A DNA stretch of 64,000 nucleotides from Adenanthera pavonina (lineage: Eukaryota > Streptophyta > Magnoliopsida > Fabales > Fabaceae): NCBI GenBank assembly GCA_026686845.1, contig JAIVEN010000002.1:36287001-36351000 (forward strand). Direction: 5' to 3'. Positions 35,035 to 47,108 of the stretch are shown one piece after another. Position 1 is the stretch's first letter. Every line of letters starts with the position of its first letter. Both the position numbers and the translations under genes were made by a program. The notes beneath the pieces are model-generated. The model searched no databases, was not told the origin of the DNA, and saw nothing but the letters and a program-made list of their open reading frames with translations.

Positions 35035-36285
35035 TCCAGTTTGCTAGTTTCAAGGTTGCTTCTTTCTTCTGTCTAGCTTTGTTCTTGTGCTTCTATTCTA
35101 TTTTTTGTGGCGTGATTCTTCTCACTTTGTGTCTCTTGTGTGTGGCATCTTCATAATTTATTTGTTCTTGTTGTCTTTTTTGTTGGATCATCTCTTCCTT
35201 GTGACTTGTTCCTATTTCTTGTTGTCTTTTGTCCAGATTTGAAGTTTTCAAAAAAAAAATTCGAATTAGTTTTGTTGTTGCAATTTTCAGTATTGTCCAG
35301 AAAGTTTGAATTTGTGTGTGTCCAGTTTTAAAAAAAAAATTCGAAAAAAAAAATTATTAGCTGCTGTTAAAAAAAAAAGAAGAAGAAGAAGAATAAGAGA
35401 AAGAGAAGCAGCTCAAAAAAAAACGAAAAAAAAAATTGAAAAAAAAAAAGAAATTTATTGCTGGACTTTTTAGATTTGATATATCAATCAAGTACTTGAC
35501 GGTCAAGATAGAATCTTTCTTGATTGATTGATTGATTGCTTTCCTAGTTCATATAGTTTCCTATTTTATTGAGTGGACTGCAAGTTGAGAAAAAAAAATT
35601 ATTTCTTTTGTTCTTCTTGCTCTTCAAGTCACATTGGAAATTACTAAATTCAACAAACTTGATTGGCAAGTTTCAAACTCTTGTGTAGATTGCTACTTTC
35701 CTAATCTTATTTCCTTATCTTGTTTCCTAATTTATCATTGTGCTGCAACTTGTTTTCTTTTTCCTCTATTGTTCTACCTTCCTTTTCTCTTCTTTCTTAG
35801 TTTCCTAAATTGTTCATTTTGATTTACCTTGCTTTATTTGTTGGCTGTCCAGATTTCTTTCCTTTTCTTTCCTTCTTGTTTTTCACTTACTTCTCCATAA
35901 TCATTCATTCATATTGTTCAATTTCTTTCCTAATTTGTGCTACAGTTATTCCATCTCTTTTGGTCTCATTTTATGCACGAATTTTAGTTGATTTTTTTTT
36001 GTCTCAAGTTTGATTCTTTGAAACTTGAATTTTGGGCTTTAGCTTTGTGTCACCACTGATTTTTACATCCCTCTCTCTTTTGAATTTCTAGAGTTGATTT
36101 AAGAACACTAAAGAGAGCAAGTTGAGTGGTAAAAGGCAAAAGTGTTTTACATCGTTGAAAAAGCCAATCTTTTTGTGTGAAACACGAGTGCTAATAAATT
36201 TTTGAGTGGAAACACGTCAGAGAGTGATTTGTGAGGTCCATATTTCTTTCAGCTTTTGTTTTCACTAACATTTCAGGTTATAAGC
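35035..36285 (+). other. Leader of the chimeric-LTR element
   Basis: Long T-rich leader with TGTCCAGATTT words (35229, 35848), an A-rich stretch with a GAAGAAGAAG run (35250-35460), a GATTGATTGATTGATT run near 35523, and then GTGAAACACGAGTG (36176) and GGAAACACGTCAGAG (36208) before TTCACTAACATTTCAG and the gag ATG. It is almost the same as 48101-49355. No gene is seen. Confidence 0.85.
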
Positions 36286-37107
36286 ATGGCTAGTAGACAA
36301 TTTGATCTTAAAGCCTTATTAAGGACCTTTAATGATCAAATTGATGAGGTGAATGCAAAATTGGATCGCCTTGAGTCTTCCTCTAAAACTAAAACAAGGC
36401 GTGATTCAAAGGTTTCTACTCACACAAATGTTTTTAGCAACATCAAATCAAAAATCCCATTGTTCCATGGTGAGAAGGATCTTAATGTTTACTTGGAGTG
36501 GGAAAGAATAGTTGATCACATATTTGAAAATTGTAACTACTCTGAGTTGGAAAAGATGCAATGTGTATACCTAAAATTTAGTAAAAAGGTTGTTGCTTGG
36601 TGGAAACGAATGGAAACTAGACGCACTATAAATGGGAAATCTTCCGTTGCAAGTTGGAATGAAATGAAAGTGATCTTGAGGCAAAAATTCATACCATCCA
36701 AAGCTAAGAGTGTGGTTGAACATTCTAAGGAGATACAAGTTCTCGTGGATCAAGATTCATATGATTCCCACATAGAGAAAGTCAATCAAGTGGATGAACA
36801 AATTGCTACATTAACAAAGGTTGTTGAGACAAGAGAGTTGTCTAGAGTTAAAGGTATGCTTAATTCTCAATCCTCTTGTGATGATATCTCTTGTGCTAAA
36901 GTAAATGATTTAGGATGTGTTGATCTTGAGAATCCCAATATGTTTAATGATGTTGATAATAATATTTTGCTAAATCTTGAGGAGAAAATTGTGTTAGGCA
37001 TTGATGAGTTAGATAACTTTGATGATTCTAGTTGTGCTTCTAGTGTGCAAATTGAAAACTATGCTCGAATTCTTGTGAGGACTCCGGATGAACTACTACC
37101 ACCCTGA
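36286..37107 (+). pseudogene. Non-autonomous gag, fused to satellite
   Basis: ATG at 36286 (ASRQFDLKALLRTFNDQID). The gag N-terminal half follows (NIKSKIPLFHGEKDLNVYLE, NYSELEKMQCVYL, AWWKRMETRRT, WNEMKVILRQKFIPSKAKS), then the start of the acidic linker (SCDDISCAKVNDLGC). At about 37058 the frame passes without a break into satellite sequence and ends 16 codons later (YARILVRTPDELLPP). The rest of the element and its 3' LTR are missing, and about 250 bp of satellite is skipped, so a deletion joined gag to satellite. Confidence 0.88.
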
Positions 37108-38009
37108 AGGTCGCAATTTTGCCATGTTTTTTTGCTACAAGATTTTCAATGCATATCCAGAAACCTCAAGCTTTTGGCCAAAATGAAGTGAAAGCGGAAT
37201 CCTATTGAGCTCAATTCTTCCAACTAGGTTCAAATTTCTTTGAGGACTCCGGATGAACTCACTGTCTCCCTCAAGGTTCCATATTTCTTGGGATATTGAA
37301 TTTTGAGCCTTTTCAGGGCATTTCGAGATACCTTATGCTTTTGGTGAAAATGAGGCTAAAGCGGAATGCGATTGAGCTCAATTTGCCCAACTAGGCTCGT
37401 ATTATTCCCAGGATGAACTTATCTCCTTTCTCAAAGTCACAATTTTTCCAATGATTGATTGTCTTAAGCTTTCTTATGCATTTCCAGAAACTTTGTGCTT
37501 TTTTTTTCTTTTTTACAGAATGAGGTTAAAGAGGAATGCGAATGCGCACAATTCTCCTAACAAGGCTTGAATTGTTGTTTGGACTCCGGATAAACACGTC
37601 ATCCCCCTCAAAGTCGCATGTTTCTTAGGATTTTGTACCTTGAAACTTCTCAGGGAAAATTTAGAAACTTCATGCTTTTGGCCAAAATGAGGTTAAACAG
37701 CGTCAGACTGGACACAATTCTTCCACATAGTCACATATTTCTCTGGATTTTATGTTTTGAAACTCTTCATGGCAATTTGAGAAGCTTCATGCTTCTGTCC
37801 AATATGAGGTAAAAATGGAATCTGATTTAGCTCAGTTCGTCCAACAATGCTTGAATTCTTGTGAGGACTCCGGATGAACTACTACCACCCTCAAGGTCGC
37901 AATTTTGCCATTTTTTTTGCTACAAGATTTTCAATGCATATCTAGAAACCTCATGCTTTTGGCCAAAATGAAGTGAAAGCGGAATCCCATTGAGCTCAAT
38001 TCTTCCAAC
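37059..38009 (+). repeat. Satellite fragment, diverged type, about 1.2 units
   Basis: It starts at ATGCTCGAATTCTTGTGAGG and ends CTTCCAAC at the LTR-D. The phase shows about 250 bp of the unit lost relative to the end of the previous fragment at 33181. Confidence 0.94.
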
Positions 38010-38933
38010 TGATAGAGTAAGGGTTGGGCATGGCTTGCAAGAGTTCAAAATTAAGAGTAAGTAATCAAAGCATTGAAGTGATCCAAGAGCTCTACGGATT
38101 AAAGCCCAGTCACTTGATTAAAGTTGTAGCCCAAAAGGAGCTTGTAGGTGTGACCATCAACTCCAAAATACAAGTTTCAAATCCAAGCTCAAGAGAAGCC
38201 CAATTAGAGAAGATTACCTAAGTGATCATGTGCCACTCATGTGATCAATTAAAAAGGAATCTTCTTTAAGCTAATTTATTTATAATTTCGTTTATTTTAT
38301 TTTATTTTCAAAAATAAGGGCTTTTGGTCAAAGATTGTGTCTTGGAGATTAAGTTTTGGTTGTTTCCTATTTTAAAAATTTAGGCTCTAGAATTTTCTAT
38401 TACTTTAGTAAGAAAGGTGCCACCTTTTAATTGATTTGAGGAATATTTTGTTTCCTTTTTCATTTAGATTGTGGTATCTTCTTTAGGATTGATTAGATTA
38501 GATTTGATTATTTTTTTATATTTTATTTAATTTCGTTTTTTTAAGTTTAGCTTAGGGTTTTGGTTGCCTTATTCATCTATATAAGAAGCCACCTATGTAC
38601 TTTCAAGAGGAGACAAATTAATGAGAATGAATAATTAGAACTTATGTTCTTTTCTTGTGAGTTTTTCTCTTGTATCCCTTGCGTTCTTGAGAGAATTCTT
38701 AGACTTATCAAAGGAGTGGTTTTTCTTTGTGGCGTCCCAAGGCTAGGGTTCTAAGAGACGAGTTCTCTTAGGGTCTTACCCCATTGACCAACATATCTTT
38801 TCTAGTTTAACGTGTTCATCTATCTTATGTTTTCTTGTTATTTCGTATGTTCTATTTGATTCTAGCACGATCCATGGTTCATTCCGAGTCATTGGAGGTT
38901 CAATTGGACGAGTTCCACTTGGGTCTTTCATCA
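38010..38933 (+). mobile_element. 5' LTR of a non-autonomous element with family D LTR
   Basis: It begins TGATAGAGTAAGGGTTGGGC and ends GGGTCTTTCATCA. It is the same family as the minus-strand LTR of the pol-containing element at 13295-14248. The tail frame (38024-38221) reads GMACKSSKLRVSNQSIEVIQ and lacks the GPMTRARTK motif of families B, C and E. A TATA-like CTATATAAGAAGCC lies at 38577. Confidence 0.93.
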
Positions 38934-38935
38934 TT

Positions 38936-38947
38936 TGGTACCAGAGC
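38936..38947 (+). promoter_or_regulatory. Primer-binding site (TGGTACCAGAGC)
   Basis: Initiator-Met-type PBS with one change (T to C) two bases after the LTR end. AGAGCTTAGGTTGC is then repeated in tandem. Confidence 0.87.
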
Positions 38948-40234
38948 TTAGGTTGCAGAGCTTAGGTTGCTAGCTTCGAAGGTGTGATCTTTCCTTATCT
39001 TTCTCTTCCATAGTCTTTCTTTCTCCTCTGTCCATATCTATTTTTCTCTTGTTTGTGGCTTTTTCCATCAAGTCTTGGTTTTGCCATCTCTTGTTGATTG
39101 TTTCTCCTCTTTGTGACTTGTTCTTTCTTCCTCTTGTGTTTTACTTGCTATCTTTTTTATTTTTTCCAGAATTGTGAGTCTATCCAAATTTTTTTTAAAA
39201 AAAAACAAAATTATTTAGTATTGCTTTTGAGTGGTTGTCTTAAGTATTGTTCTAGAATATTTACAAAAAAAGTGAAAACAAAAATCGAAAAAAAAATCAG
39301 TGGCTGCTGCAAAAAGGCAAAAGAAAGAGCATTAGAGTTATTCAGCCATTGTAAAAAAAAAAGTGACGAAAAAAAAAAGTAACAACCTACTGCTGAAAAA
39401 ATAAAAAAGAGAACAGATCAGCAGCTAAAAAAAAAGTGGAAAAAAATTGGACTTTGTGGTGCATAAAAAAAATTTTTTTTCCATATTTAAGCTTAGATTA
39501 AAGGGGAGCAATTTCCTTGATTGGTGTTTCCTATTTTGTGATTAATTGATTTGCAAATAGAGCATAGTTACCTAATTCTATTATTCTTGCAATACAATTC
39601 ACATTGGGTTTCCTAAATTCAACAACTTAAGTGGTAAGCATCAAGAGCTTGATTGGTGATTGCTACTTTCCTATTTTGCTTCCTCCTTTGTTTCCTAATT
39701 TCTTCATTCTTTGGTTGATTCTCTAGTTTCCTATTTCTTCCTTGATTTTACTTTCCTATTTCCTTCCTTTGTTAGTTTCCTAAATTGCTGTTTGTCTTTT
39801 CTTGCTTTCTTACTGCTTCAATCAATATCCATAATATCACGTCATCATCCTAGTGTCCATACACCACCATTCTTCTTCTACAAATTTGCTGGACTTTGCT
39901 TATATCTAGTGCCCTTTTTGGTGTACTTTTTTTTTTTCTTTGATTTGTTGGTTCCTTTTTAGATTCTTTGAGAACTTTAATTTTTGGAACTTTAGTTTTG
40001 TGATTGCCACTTCATACAAACTTCTCCTTTTGATTTGTTGGAATTTGATTAAGAACACCATAAGGAGCAAGTTCAATGGTAAAAGGCAAGAGTGTTTTGC
40101 ATCATTGAAAAAGCCAATTTTTTTGTGTGAAACATGAGTACTAATAAATTTTTGAGTGGAAACACATTAGAGAGTGATTTGTGAGGTCCATATTTCTTTC
40201 CTCTTTGTTTTCATTAACATATCAGCTTCTGAGT
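38948..40234 (+). other. Leader of the LTR-D non-autonomous element
   Basis: T-rich leader with an A-rich interval (39180-39475). The paired words are degraded (GTGAAACATGAGTAC near 40129; GGAAACACATTAGAG near 40160). It ends TTCATTAACATATCAG before gag. No gene is seen; the ORF at 39098-39382 lies in the A-rich interval and has no recognisable content. Confidence 0.8.
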
Positions 40235-40330
40235 ATGGTTGGAAAAGAAAGTGCAATTGATTTTAAAGCTTTAATGAAATCTTTCAATGATCAAATGAAT
40301 GAGTTGAATGCTAAATTGGATAGCATGGAG
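40235..40330 (+). pseudogene. First 32 codons of gag of the LTR-D non-autonomous element
   Basis: ATG at 40235 (VGKESAIDFKALMKSFNDQM), then LNAKLDSME. The frame is split after 40330 by a minus-strand LTR-C with TSD TGGAG; the remainder of gag resumes at 45252. Confidence 0.88.
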
Positions 40331-41581
40331 TGATGGGAGACACGTTAGGAACCCGTCCTAAGAGCCTTCTTTGATATAAAGATCGTGCAACTCAAGGAAA
40401 GATGAATTGAACGCAAGAACAACGAAGAACAACAATGAACAAAAACTAAATAAAATAGACACGATGAAATAAGAAGACTGAACAAAATGTTGGTCGAAGG
40501 AAGTAGACTCCAAGAGAACCCGTCTCTTGAATCCTAACTCCGGGACGCCACAAGGATCACCACTCCTTGATAAGTCCTCATTCTTTCTGGCACTCAAGGA
40601 TAAGCAAGAAAGAACTCACAGAACAACAATAAAGTTGCTGAAAAGAAATTCATTCATTCATGTTGTGGTTTGCAAGAGTACAAGAGGTGCCTATTTATAG
40701 GCAAGTATTAACCCACAAACTAACTCTAGTTCACACCACAAACCTAACCTTATTAATGCTAATTAATATGAAAAGGAAATCCTAAGTCAAAAGGAGCATT
40801 TAATTCTAATTTTGAATTTGAAAAGGTTGGCTCCTCTTAAATGCATAAAGCAAAGCAAATCTGATAGAATAAGGGCTAGGCATGAATTGCAAGAGTTTGG
40901 AGTGGAGAATGGAGAGCTTGGAAGACTTGATCAAATCTGATAGATTGATTGCTAAAAAAAGGAATATAGCAGCAAAAAAAAAAGTAGCAGAAAAAAAAAG
41001 GTGAGATTTACTGCTGGAAAAAAAAATGATATATATATATATAGCAGCAGCAACAAAAATAGTAAATAAACAAAAATAAATTATTTGATTGGATTTGATT
41101 TGAGACTTGATTGACTTAATTTGTCAACTTTGGTGGCAAGTCTCATTAAAATATCTATAATTTGTCTTTCCTTCTGATTTCTTTCCTTATCAGTTTCCTA
41201 CAAATTGTCATCCTTCTTTGTTCTATTTCCTTCATATTTCTCTTGTTGGAAATTCCAGTTCCTTTGTTCTCATTTTATGTTGGTTATTGTTTAATTAAAT
41301 TAGGATCTTTGAGAACTTTAATTTTGAACTTTTGTTTTCTGTGATTGCCACTTCTTTAAAACTGATTTCCTTTTGATTGAAGTTGTGGTTTTAATTTAGC
41401 ACTCTCATAAGAAAGCAAGTTTTGAGTGGAAAAAGACGAGTGAAATTGCATCATATTTGAAAAAGTCTTGACTTAGTGTGAAATACGAGTGCATTTTCAT
41501 TATTTGAGTGAAACACGTGAGAGAGTGTGTGAGGTCCCTATTTCTTTCTCTTTGTTTACACTAACATTTCAGATTATAAAT

Positions 41582-44048
41582 ATGACTGTTGGAGAAGTTG
41601 ATTTTAAAGCCTTATTAAGGACTTTTAATGATCAAATTAAGGAAGTGAATGCAAAATTGGATCGCCTAGAGTTTCCTTCTAAAATGAAAGCAAGGCGTAA
41701 TCCAAAGGTTCCTGCTCACACAGATGTTCTTAGCAAGATCAAACCGAAGATCCCACTATTTCATGATGAGAACAATCCTGATGGTTACTTGGATTGGGAA
41801 AGAAAAGTTGAACAAGTCTTCGAATGTTGCAACTACTCCGAAATAGAGAAGGCACAATGTGCGTACCTTCGATTGGGTAAAAAGATTGCTGGTTGGTGGA
41901 AACGGATGGAAACTAGACGAGCTGCAAATGGAGAACCTTCCATTATAACATGGAATGAAATGAGAGCAGCCTTGAGGCAAAAATACATGCCATCCAAAGC
42001 TAAGAGTGTGGTTGAACATTCTAAGGAGAAACAAGCGCCCATGGTTCAAGATTCATATGATTCCCAACTAGAGAAAGTCAATCAAGTGGATAAACAAGTT
42101 GCTACATTGACAAATGTTGTGACAAGAGAGTTAACTATGCTTAAAGGTATGTCTAATTCTCAAATCTCTTGTGATGATACCTCTTGTATTGAAGTAGATG
42201 ATTTAGAATGTATTAGTCCTAGTAAGTTGAATCATGTTGATGATATTTCTTATGTTGGATCAATTGAATTGGAAATTAAATATGAATGTGTTGATCATAA
42301 GAATTCCATTGAATTGATTGAACATGATGTCTTGCTAGATCTTGAAGAGAAAATTGTGCTAGATGTTATTAGCAATGATAGCTTTGTTGAGTCTAGTTGT
42401 GCTGCAAATGTAATACAATTAGAAAGTGATTTTCATGATGTTGAGATTAACCCTGATTGTGAGCAACTTTTATATGAGAATCATGATTTACATGTTGCTA
42501 ATGATTTGATTGAAAATTCTTTGGATAGTCGCATGCTAGTTTCAAGTAGTGCTAATAGTGTGATTCCTTTGGAAATTAGATCTTATGATTGCATTGATGT
42601 GATTGAGCATATTGACATGGTGATTGGAGATTTAGACTATGATGTTAGCTTGAATGGGTATGATAGAAACTGTTATCAATTTTTGGAAAAAGCCCATGAG
42701 CTAGAGTGGAAAAATAAGAGTTGCAGAAATGAGAGAAGAAAAGAGAGAAATAATAAAGTAAAAGTCCAAAAAAATGTCAAAAGTGCAAGAGGAGTGAGTG
42801 AGAAGAAAAGTAAGAAAAGAAAGAAAAAGAGGAAGTAAAAAAGAGAAAAGAGAAATGAGAGAGAGCAAAAGGATAAGAGTGGAAAGATAATTGAGAGTTG
42901 TTTGAGAGAGAGTGAGAATAAGGTTAGTTTCACCAAACTTATTCCTTCTTCTTATGTTCCTTCACTTCATCTTCTTTGTCCTTCTTACTTAGTTTATGAT
43001 TTTTGTAGTTTGTTTTGTCCTACTGTGTTATAAAACCTTAGTTCCTCTTGAGTCCAATGTGATAATAAGTCCATTTGATAATTTAGTGTCTTCTTTCTCT
43101 AGTTCATCCATCTATGTCTTTCCATTTCATCCTTATTATGTTTTGTCTCCTCAAATTGTTTCTTGCATCCCTCCAATTCGTTTCATATTTTATGTGTTAT
43201 GTGAGTCTCATGAGATATGTGTTTCCTTCTTTACTGCTTGTGTGTTTCATAAGTCATATGCTTTCATGCTCCATTGTTGGCATTGTGTCCCATCTCATCC
43301 ACATGAGTCTAGTATGTTCCATTCTCTTTCTAGTTCATTCCTTTCTTTTGGTTTTGTGTTAGTATGTACTTCTTTAATCATTACTTCTCTTTCTTTGTCT
43401 TACCATTGTGCATCATCATCTAATATTAAATCTGTCCAGATTTTGAGTTTATTGCATTATAATCACATCTTCCCAGATTTCATCCCGTATGATCTTTCTC
43501 ATGCATTAGTTTCAATTAAGTCCTTTTGTGTCAAGTTTTGTTCCCATATCATTCCCCATGAATCCGCTAACACCTTGGTTCCATTTAAGTTTTGTTGTTT
43601 CGAATTGGTGTTTAGCTATTTGCTACAGGTTTTGAGTGAGGTTGATGAAAGCTCTTGTTTTCCAATCCATGAAAATGAGTTGTATGTGATTCAAATAAAT
43701 GGATTGCATAATAAGGTTTTTGATCCTGGAGATTGGTTGCAAAAGCTTAGAGGAACATTTAAAGCTAATTTGCAACCCTGGAAGAATATTGTCTTTCAAG
43801 TTAATGTGAAGATCAAAGCCACAAAGCAACAATTAAGTCTAAAAGGTAAGTATACTCCTTGTTATCTATTTGATGCTTTTAATCGTTCCCTTTCTTTTCA
43901 TGTAGATTATGGAGATTCGAGGACGAATCCTTTCGAAGGGGGATGGAATGATAGAATAAGGGCTAGGCATGAATTGCAAGAGTTTGGAGTGGAGAATGGA
44001 GAGCTTGGAAGACTTGATCAAAGTGTTGAACATAAAGCCCAAGCTTAA
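41582..44048 (+). pseudogene. Non-autonomous CRM-like ORF of copy A2, one in-frame break
   Basis: ATG at 41582 (TVGEVDFKALLRTFNDQIKE). Gag N-terminal half to about 42020 (IKPKIPLFHDENNPDGYLDW, AGWWKRMETRRA, KYMPSKAKSVVEHSKE), then the acidic linker (many Asp/Glu, HIDMVIGDLDYDV), then the basic linker (KKSKKRKKKRK) with a stop at 42836. The frame resumes as 42996-44048: hydrophobic region, DPGDWLQKLRGTFKANLQP, the 60-nt GT...AG block at 43846-43905, and HVDYGDSRTNPFEGGWNDR, crossing into the LTR at 43949. The domain order is the same as in the intact copy at 53013-55481. Confidence 0.88.
43846..43905 (+). promoter_or_regulatory. Intron-like GT...AG block, 60 nt, copy 3
   Basis: AAAAG then GTAAGTATACTCC, CTTTTAATC, TTCCCTTTC and TTCATGTAG. 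It would remove 20 codons in frame if spliced. Confidence 0.4.
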
Positions 44049-44873
44049 GTGAGATTATCAACTCCAAAATACAAGTTTCAAATCCAAACCCAAGATAAGC
44101 CCATTGGAGGAGGTCATTAAAAGATCATGTGCTTCATTAAAATAGCATGTGACCTAAGTATTAATGGGCCTAATTAGTATTAATTTCATTTTTATTAATT
44201 ATGGGCTGAACTTTGTTAATTAATAAAGCCCAATTAGTTAATTAGTAGTCTTTTTGATAGCCCACCTTATAAATAAACATGTCATGTGACTTCATTAATG
44301 TGGTGGCATGTTTATAAGGGCTTAAACATTATTTTTATTATTTTCTTATGAATTTTTGTTATTTTATTTTAGGATTTTATTTTACTAGTTTTCTAGGTCC
44401 AATAGGAGTGTTGTTTGGACCTAAAGTCTCCTAATCCTATTAGGATCATTTAAGCCCAAATTAATTAGGGTTTCTAGGCTTATTAGGTTAGATTTAACCT
44501 TGCCTATTTAAGGCTAACTTTCATATGCGTTTTTCAGATTAAGATTTAAATGATTAAAGTTTCAGACTTTGTGAGTTCCTCTTGCGATTCTTTGAGTGCT
44601 AGAGAGAATACTATGACTTATCAAGGAATTGGTCCTTCCTTGTGGCGTCACCGGAACTAGGGTTCAAGAGACCAGTTCTCTTGGGTTCTAATTCTCAAGA
44701 CCAACATCTATCCTTCTTATCTACTCTATTATTGTTTTCTTTTGCTACTGTTTTTGTAAGTTTTGTTTACTTTCTTTGTGTCTTGTATTTGTGTTCCTTG
44801 TTTCGCAAAGATCTGGGTGTCATACACATCAAAGTGGGTTCTTTGGACGGGTTCCAAAAGGGTTCACGTATCA
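43949..44873 (+). mobile_element. 3' LTR of copy A2
   Basis: It begins TGATAGAATAAGGGCTAGGC directly after a purine tract (GAAGGGGGATGGAA, 43935-43948, interrupted by one T) and ends GTTCACGTATCA. The ORF tail ends at 44048 in the LTR. Confidence 0.94.
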
Positions 44874-45251
44874 AAATCATATCATTATTTGCCTTTTATT
44901 GAAAAGGAAACAAATTGACTAAAATAATCCTAATAAAACTTATTAAAAACGTCACTTTTAGTGACCACATGAGAAGCACATGTATTTTAAGTGAATTCTC
45001 CATATTGGGCCTTCTCCAAGTTGGGCTTGTTGACTATAATTTGACTCCACATTTTCAGCTTGCCTCTTTCTTTGTTTTGGGCCTTAAAATCATTCAAATA
45101 CAATGGTTCCATGTTAATCATATTTTGGATCAACCCATTCATGGCTTGCTTCATGGCTTTGGTCCTAGCTCTAGTCATTGGTCCTCCAATGCCTTGAAGT
45201 AGGTCTTGAATTTGTCCATGGCCCATTGTTTCCCTTAAAGTGCCTTCATCA

Positions 45252-47108
45252 TGGAGTCTTGCTCCAAATCCCAGAGAAGGCATGATCAAGCAATTACTAA
45301 AGAAGTCTATCCTAAAAGAGGCAAGCAAGTTTCTTCTTTTAAGGACATTAAATCAAAGATCCCATTATTCCATGGTGAGAAAGATGTTGATGTTTACTTG
45401 GAGTGGGAAAGAAAAGTTAATCAAGCATTTGAATGTTATAACTACTCTGAGCTGGAAAAGATGCAATGTGTGTACCTTAGATTTAGTAAAAATGTTGCTG
45501 CTTGGTGGAAACGAATGGAGTGCCGACGCACTATTAAAGGAGAGCCTTCTATTTCAACATGGTGTGAGATGAAAACAGTCATGAGAAAAAAGTTTGCATC
45601 ATCTCATTTACACCCTAGTGAAGCTAAGAATGTTGTTGAACATTTAGAAGAGGTACAAGTTCTCACAGTTCAAGTGGATAAAGAAGTTGCTATTTCAACC
45701 AATGATGATGATATAAGAGAATCCTCTACAGGTATTTCTAACTCTCAAATCTCTTTTAGTGATGATGTCTCTTATGATCAGTCATTAGATTTAGATAGTA
45801 TTGTTGCAAATAATGTAGAATGTGATGATGACATTACATGTTTGCACCCTATAATGAAGAAAATTGAGCTAGATGTTATTAGTATTGCATTAGATAGCTT
45901 TAATTCTATTGGTGCTCCTAGTATGCAAGTTGAATCTTATGATGTTGTAGCACAATTAGAAAGTCAATTTTATGATGTTGCTTATGCTTATGAGGAAAAT
46001 AATCATTGTTTGCATCCTTTAGTTGAAAATCATAATTCATATGTTGGTAATGATTTGATGAATAATTATGTGGATAATAGCATGCTAGCTTCTAGTAGCA
46101 CTAATGATGTGATTCCCTTTGAAATTGGTTCTTATGATTGTATTGATGAGATTGAGTATATTGACATGGTGATTGGAGACCTTGATTGTGTTGATTTGAA
46201 TACACATGTTAGAAACTGTTCTTTGGTTTTGGAAAAAGCCCTTGAACCATTTGAATGAAATTTGTGAGAGAATGAGGAGTGAGCTTAAGAGGACAAATAA
46301 AAGAGAGAAAAGCATGAGTGAGAAAAATAAGAGCTACAAGAGAAAAAAAGTCCAGAAAAATGCAAAGAATGAAAAAGGAGTGAGTGAGAAGAAAAGTGAG
46401 AAAAGAAAGAAAAAGAGAGAGAAGAGAAATGAGAGAGAGCAAAAAGATAAGAGTGGAAAGATAATTGAGAGTTGTTTGAGAGAAAGTGAGGTGAAGCTTA
46501 GTTTCACTAAACTTCTTCCCTCTTCTTTTGTTCCTTCACTTCATCTTCTTTGTCCTTCTTTCTTAGTTTCTGAGTTTTATAGTTTATTTCGTCTCTCTTT
46601 GTGTTATGAAACCTTAGTTTCTATTGAGTCCAATGTGATAACACGTTCATTTGATAACTTAGTGTCTCATGAGATATGTGTTTCTTTCTTTGCTGCTTGT
46701 GTGTTTCATAAGTTATGTGTTTTCATGCTCCATTGTTGGCATTGTGTCCCATCTTATCCATATAAGTCTATTATGTTCCATTCTCTTTCTACTTCATTCT
46801 CTTCTTATTGTTCCATATTAGTATGTGTCCCTTTAGTTATTACATGTCCATTTTTATTCTATCATTGTGCATCACCTATATATGTCAAATCTATCCAAAT
46901 TTTGAATTTAACAAATTACATCCAAATCTATCCAGATCTCTCCACCTTAGTCCCTTTTGAGTCTTTTTGTGTCATGTTTTGTCCTAATTTTGTCCATTAT
47001 GTTTTCCCTAACTCTTTGGTTCCATTTGAGTCTAGTTGTGTCGAGTTTGTGTTTAGTTCTTTATGGCAGGATATTAGTGAAAATGATATGAGGAAAGATT
47101 CCAGATGA
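45252..47108 (+). pseudogene. Non-autonomous ORF of the LTR-D element, remainder, frameshifted
   Basis: It resumes the gag begun at 40235: SFKDIKSKIPLFHGEKDVDV, NYSELEKMQCVYLRFSKNVA, AWWKRMECRRTIKGEPSIST, KKFASSH, then the acidic linker (DEIEYIDMVIGDLDCVDL). The first frame stops at 46258; a one-base shift near 46240 leads into the second frame (46206-47108) with the basic linker (KKSEKRKKKREKRNEREQKD) and the hydrophobic region, ending DISENDMRKDSR at 47108. The integrase-C-terminal-like block, CRM end and 3' LTR-D are missing because LTR-B begins at 47106. The reported start codon at 45251 overlaps the LTR-C end and is not the native start. Confidence 0.86.

Larger units (their letters stand above)
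40862..44873 (+). mobile_element. Non-autonomous LTR-A element (copy A2), TSD AAATC
   Basis: The element starts TGATAGAATAAGGGCTAGGC and ends GGGTTCACGTATCA, with target duplication AAATC (40857-40861 and 44874-44878). Its 5' LTR is reduced to about 72 bp (40862-40933), joined to the leader beyond the PBS, so about 0.85 kb of LTR plus PBS is deleted. The leader (40934-41581) has the A-rich stretch, an AT microsatellite near 41038-41052, and the words GTGAAATACGAGTGC (41480) and GTGAAACACGTGAGAG (41507). Internal ORF and 3' LTR follow. Confidence 0.95.
40331..45251 (-). mobile_element. Solo LTR-C (minus strand), split by an LTR-A element
   Basis: Left part 40331-40861 begins TGATGGGAGACACGTTAGG; right part 44874-45251 ends TGCCTTCATCA. 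The 5-bp target duplication TGGAG is exact (40326-40330 and 45252-45256), so the LTR start TGATGAAGGCAC is firmly placed and defines the short-start subtype. The tail frame (44987-45250 minus) reads LLQGIGGPMTRARTKAMKQA. The interrupting element is 40862-44873. Confidence 0.95.
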
